From positions 1 to 5,063 of the forward strand of contig PEZG01000041.1 of the NCBI GenBank assembly GCA_002774185.1: DNA of 5,063 nt. The letters run 5' to 3'. The stretch's first letter is position 1. Each line of letters begins with the position of its first letter. This document shows, one piece after another, positions 4,886 through 5,063 of this stretch. The position numbers were made by a program, and so were the translations under genes. This DNA comes from Candidatus Roizmanbacteria bacterium CG09_land_8_20_14_0_10_41_9 (GTDB lineage: Bacteria; Patescibacteriota; Microgenomatia; UBA1406; GWC2-37-13). The notes under the pieces are model-generated. The model was not told the DNA's origin and made no database searches. It saw nothing but the letters and a program-made list of their open reading frames with translations.

Positions 4886-5008
4886 GTTTAAAATTTAAAG
4901 TTCAAAGTTCAAAATTTCAGTGAAAAATTAAAAATTATTCCTCAAGCCTCATACGAAACTTTAAACTTTTAACTGTAACTTTGAATTTTGCACTTTGAAC
5001 TTTAAACT
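4886..5008. repeat. Complete heptad-CAG-heptad inverted repeat downstream of the S23 gene
   Basis: The left arm (4886-4939) carries TTTAAAG, TTCAAAG and TTCAAAA units, then TTTCAGTG and AAAATTAAAAATTATT. A 16-nt spacer follows (CTCAAGCCTCATACG region). The right arm (4956-5008) is inverted; read on the minus strand it gives TTTAAAG, TTCAAAG, TGCAAAA, TTCAAAG and TTACAGTT. The same layout occurs at 2642-2801, there interrupted by a REP pair. It starts directly after the S23 TAA. The long stem could end or stabilise transcripts. Confidence 0.72.
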
Positions 5009-5017
5009 ATATTACTC

Positions 5018-5046
5018 TTGACAATTTAATGAGATAAATACATAAT
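5018..5046 (+). promoter_or_regulatory. Sigma70-type promoter reading out of the window
   Basis: A perfect -35 TTGACA (5018-5023), a 17-nt spacer, and a -10 CATAAT (5041-5046, five of six consensus bases). This is the best promoter match in the window. The expected start is near 5053, on the plus strand, so it drives something beyond the right edge. Confidence 0.6.
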
Positions 5047-5048
5047 AG

Positions 5049-5063
5049 GAAGCGGTGGCTGAA
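5049..5063 (+). tRNA. Possible 5' end of a class II tRNA (Ser-like), cut by the window edge
   Basis: GAAGCGG could be a 5' acceptor strand, followed by T8, G9, GCTG (D-stem 10-13) and A14, A15, the pattern seen in serine tRNAs. Only 15 nt are visible. The promoter spacing would place the transcription start inside this segment, which argues against a tRNA unless a different promoter is used. Confidence 0.25.

Noticed and set aside
4471..5008. CRISPR array
   Set aside because: The units are 7 nt and low complexity, with no spacers of constant length and no cas genes.

Overview
The window looks like a piece of a small, repeat-rich bacterial genome, most likely a Candidate Phyla Radiation (Patescibacteria) member, perhaps a Microgenomates lineage. 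This rests on gene types and repeat style, not on a marker gene: a class A beta-lactamase-fold serine hydrolase of a kind I associate with these genomes, a PIG-V-like GT-C mannosyltransferase, a shortened PBP2, a stand-alone four-helix bundle (S23/IVP) protein, and intergenic spaces filled with 7-nt-periodic AT-rich inverted repeats and CTTCGRC...GCTCAG palindromes. No gene has an obvious Shine-Dalgarno sequence. Genes stop with TAA or TGA, so the ordinary bacterial code fits.

Layout. Positions 23-997 (minus) encode a membrane-anchored serine hydrolase. Positions 998-1386 are a dense non-coding block: three REP-like palindromes, a tRNA-Pro(GGG) on the minus strand whose 3' end touches the last palindrome, and a ~120-bp MITE-like inverted repeat whose left end starts 2 nt from the tRNA 5' end. 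Positions 1387-2646 (plus) encode a multi-pass PIG-V-like mannosyltransferase containing two palindromic, in-frame inserts. Positions 2642-2801 are an AT-rich heptad inverted repeat with a REP pair nested in one arm; it fills the whole gap up to the penicillin-binding protein at 2807-4429. A hairpin and another heptad arm precede a small S23-type gene (4517-4885), which is followed by a complete heptad inverted repeat (4886-5008). A consensus-like promoter (5018-5046) then points out of the window, possibly at a tRNA whose first bases are visible.

Function. Three of the four proteins fit cell-envelope work: a PBP2-type transpeptidase cross-linking peptidoglycan, a polyprenyl-phosphate-sugar-dependent glycosyltransferase, and an extracytoplasmic serine hydrolase of the DD-peptidase/beta-lactamase fold. 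They are not one obvious operon, because repeats separate every pair of genes.

The most interesting signal is in the repeats. (i) A ~108-nt palindromic element sits in frame inside the mannosyltransferase and resembles the Rickettsia palindromic elements in behaviour. (ii) A heptad-CAG-heptad repeat family recurs in several sequence flavours and brackets the S23 gene as inverted arms. (iii) A REP pair interrupts one heptad arm so cleanly that removing it restores the sequence of another copy.
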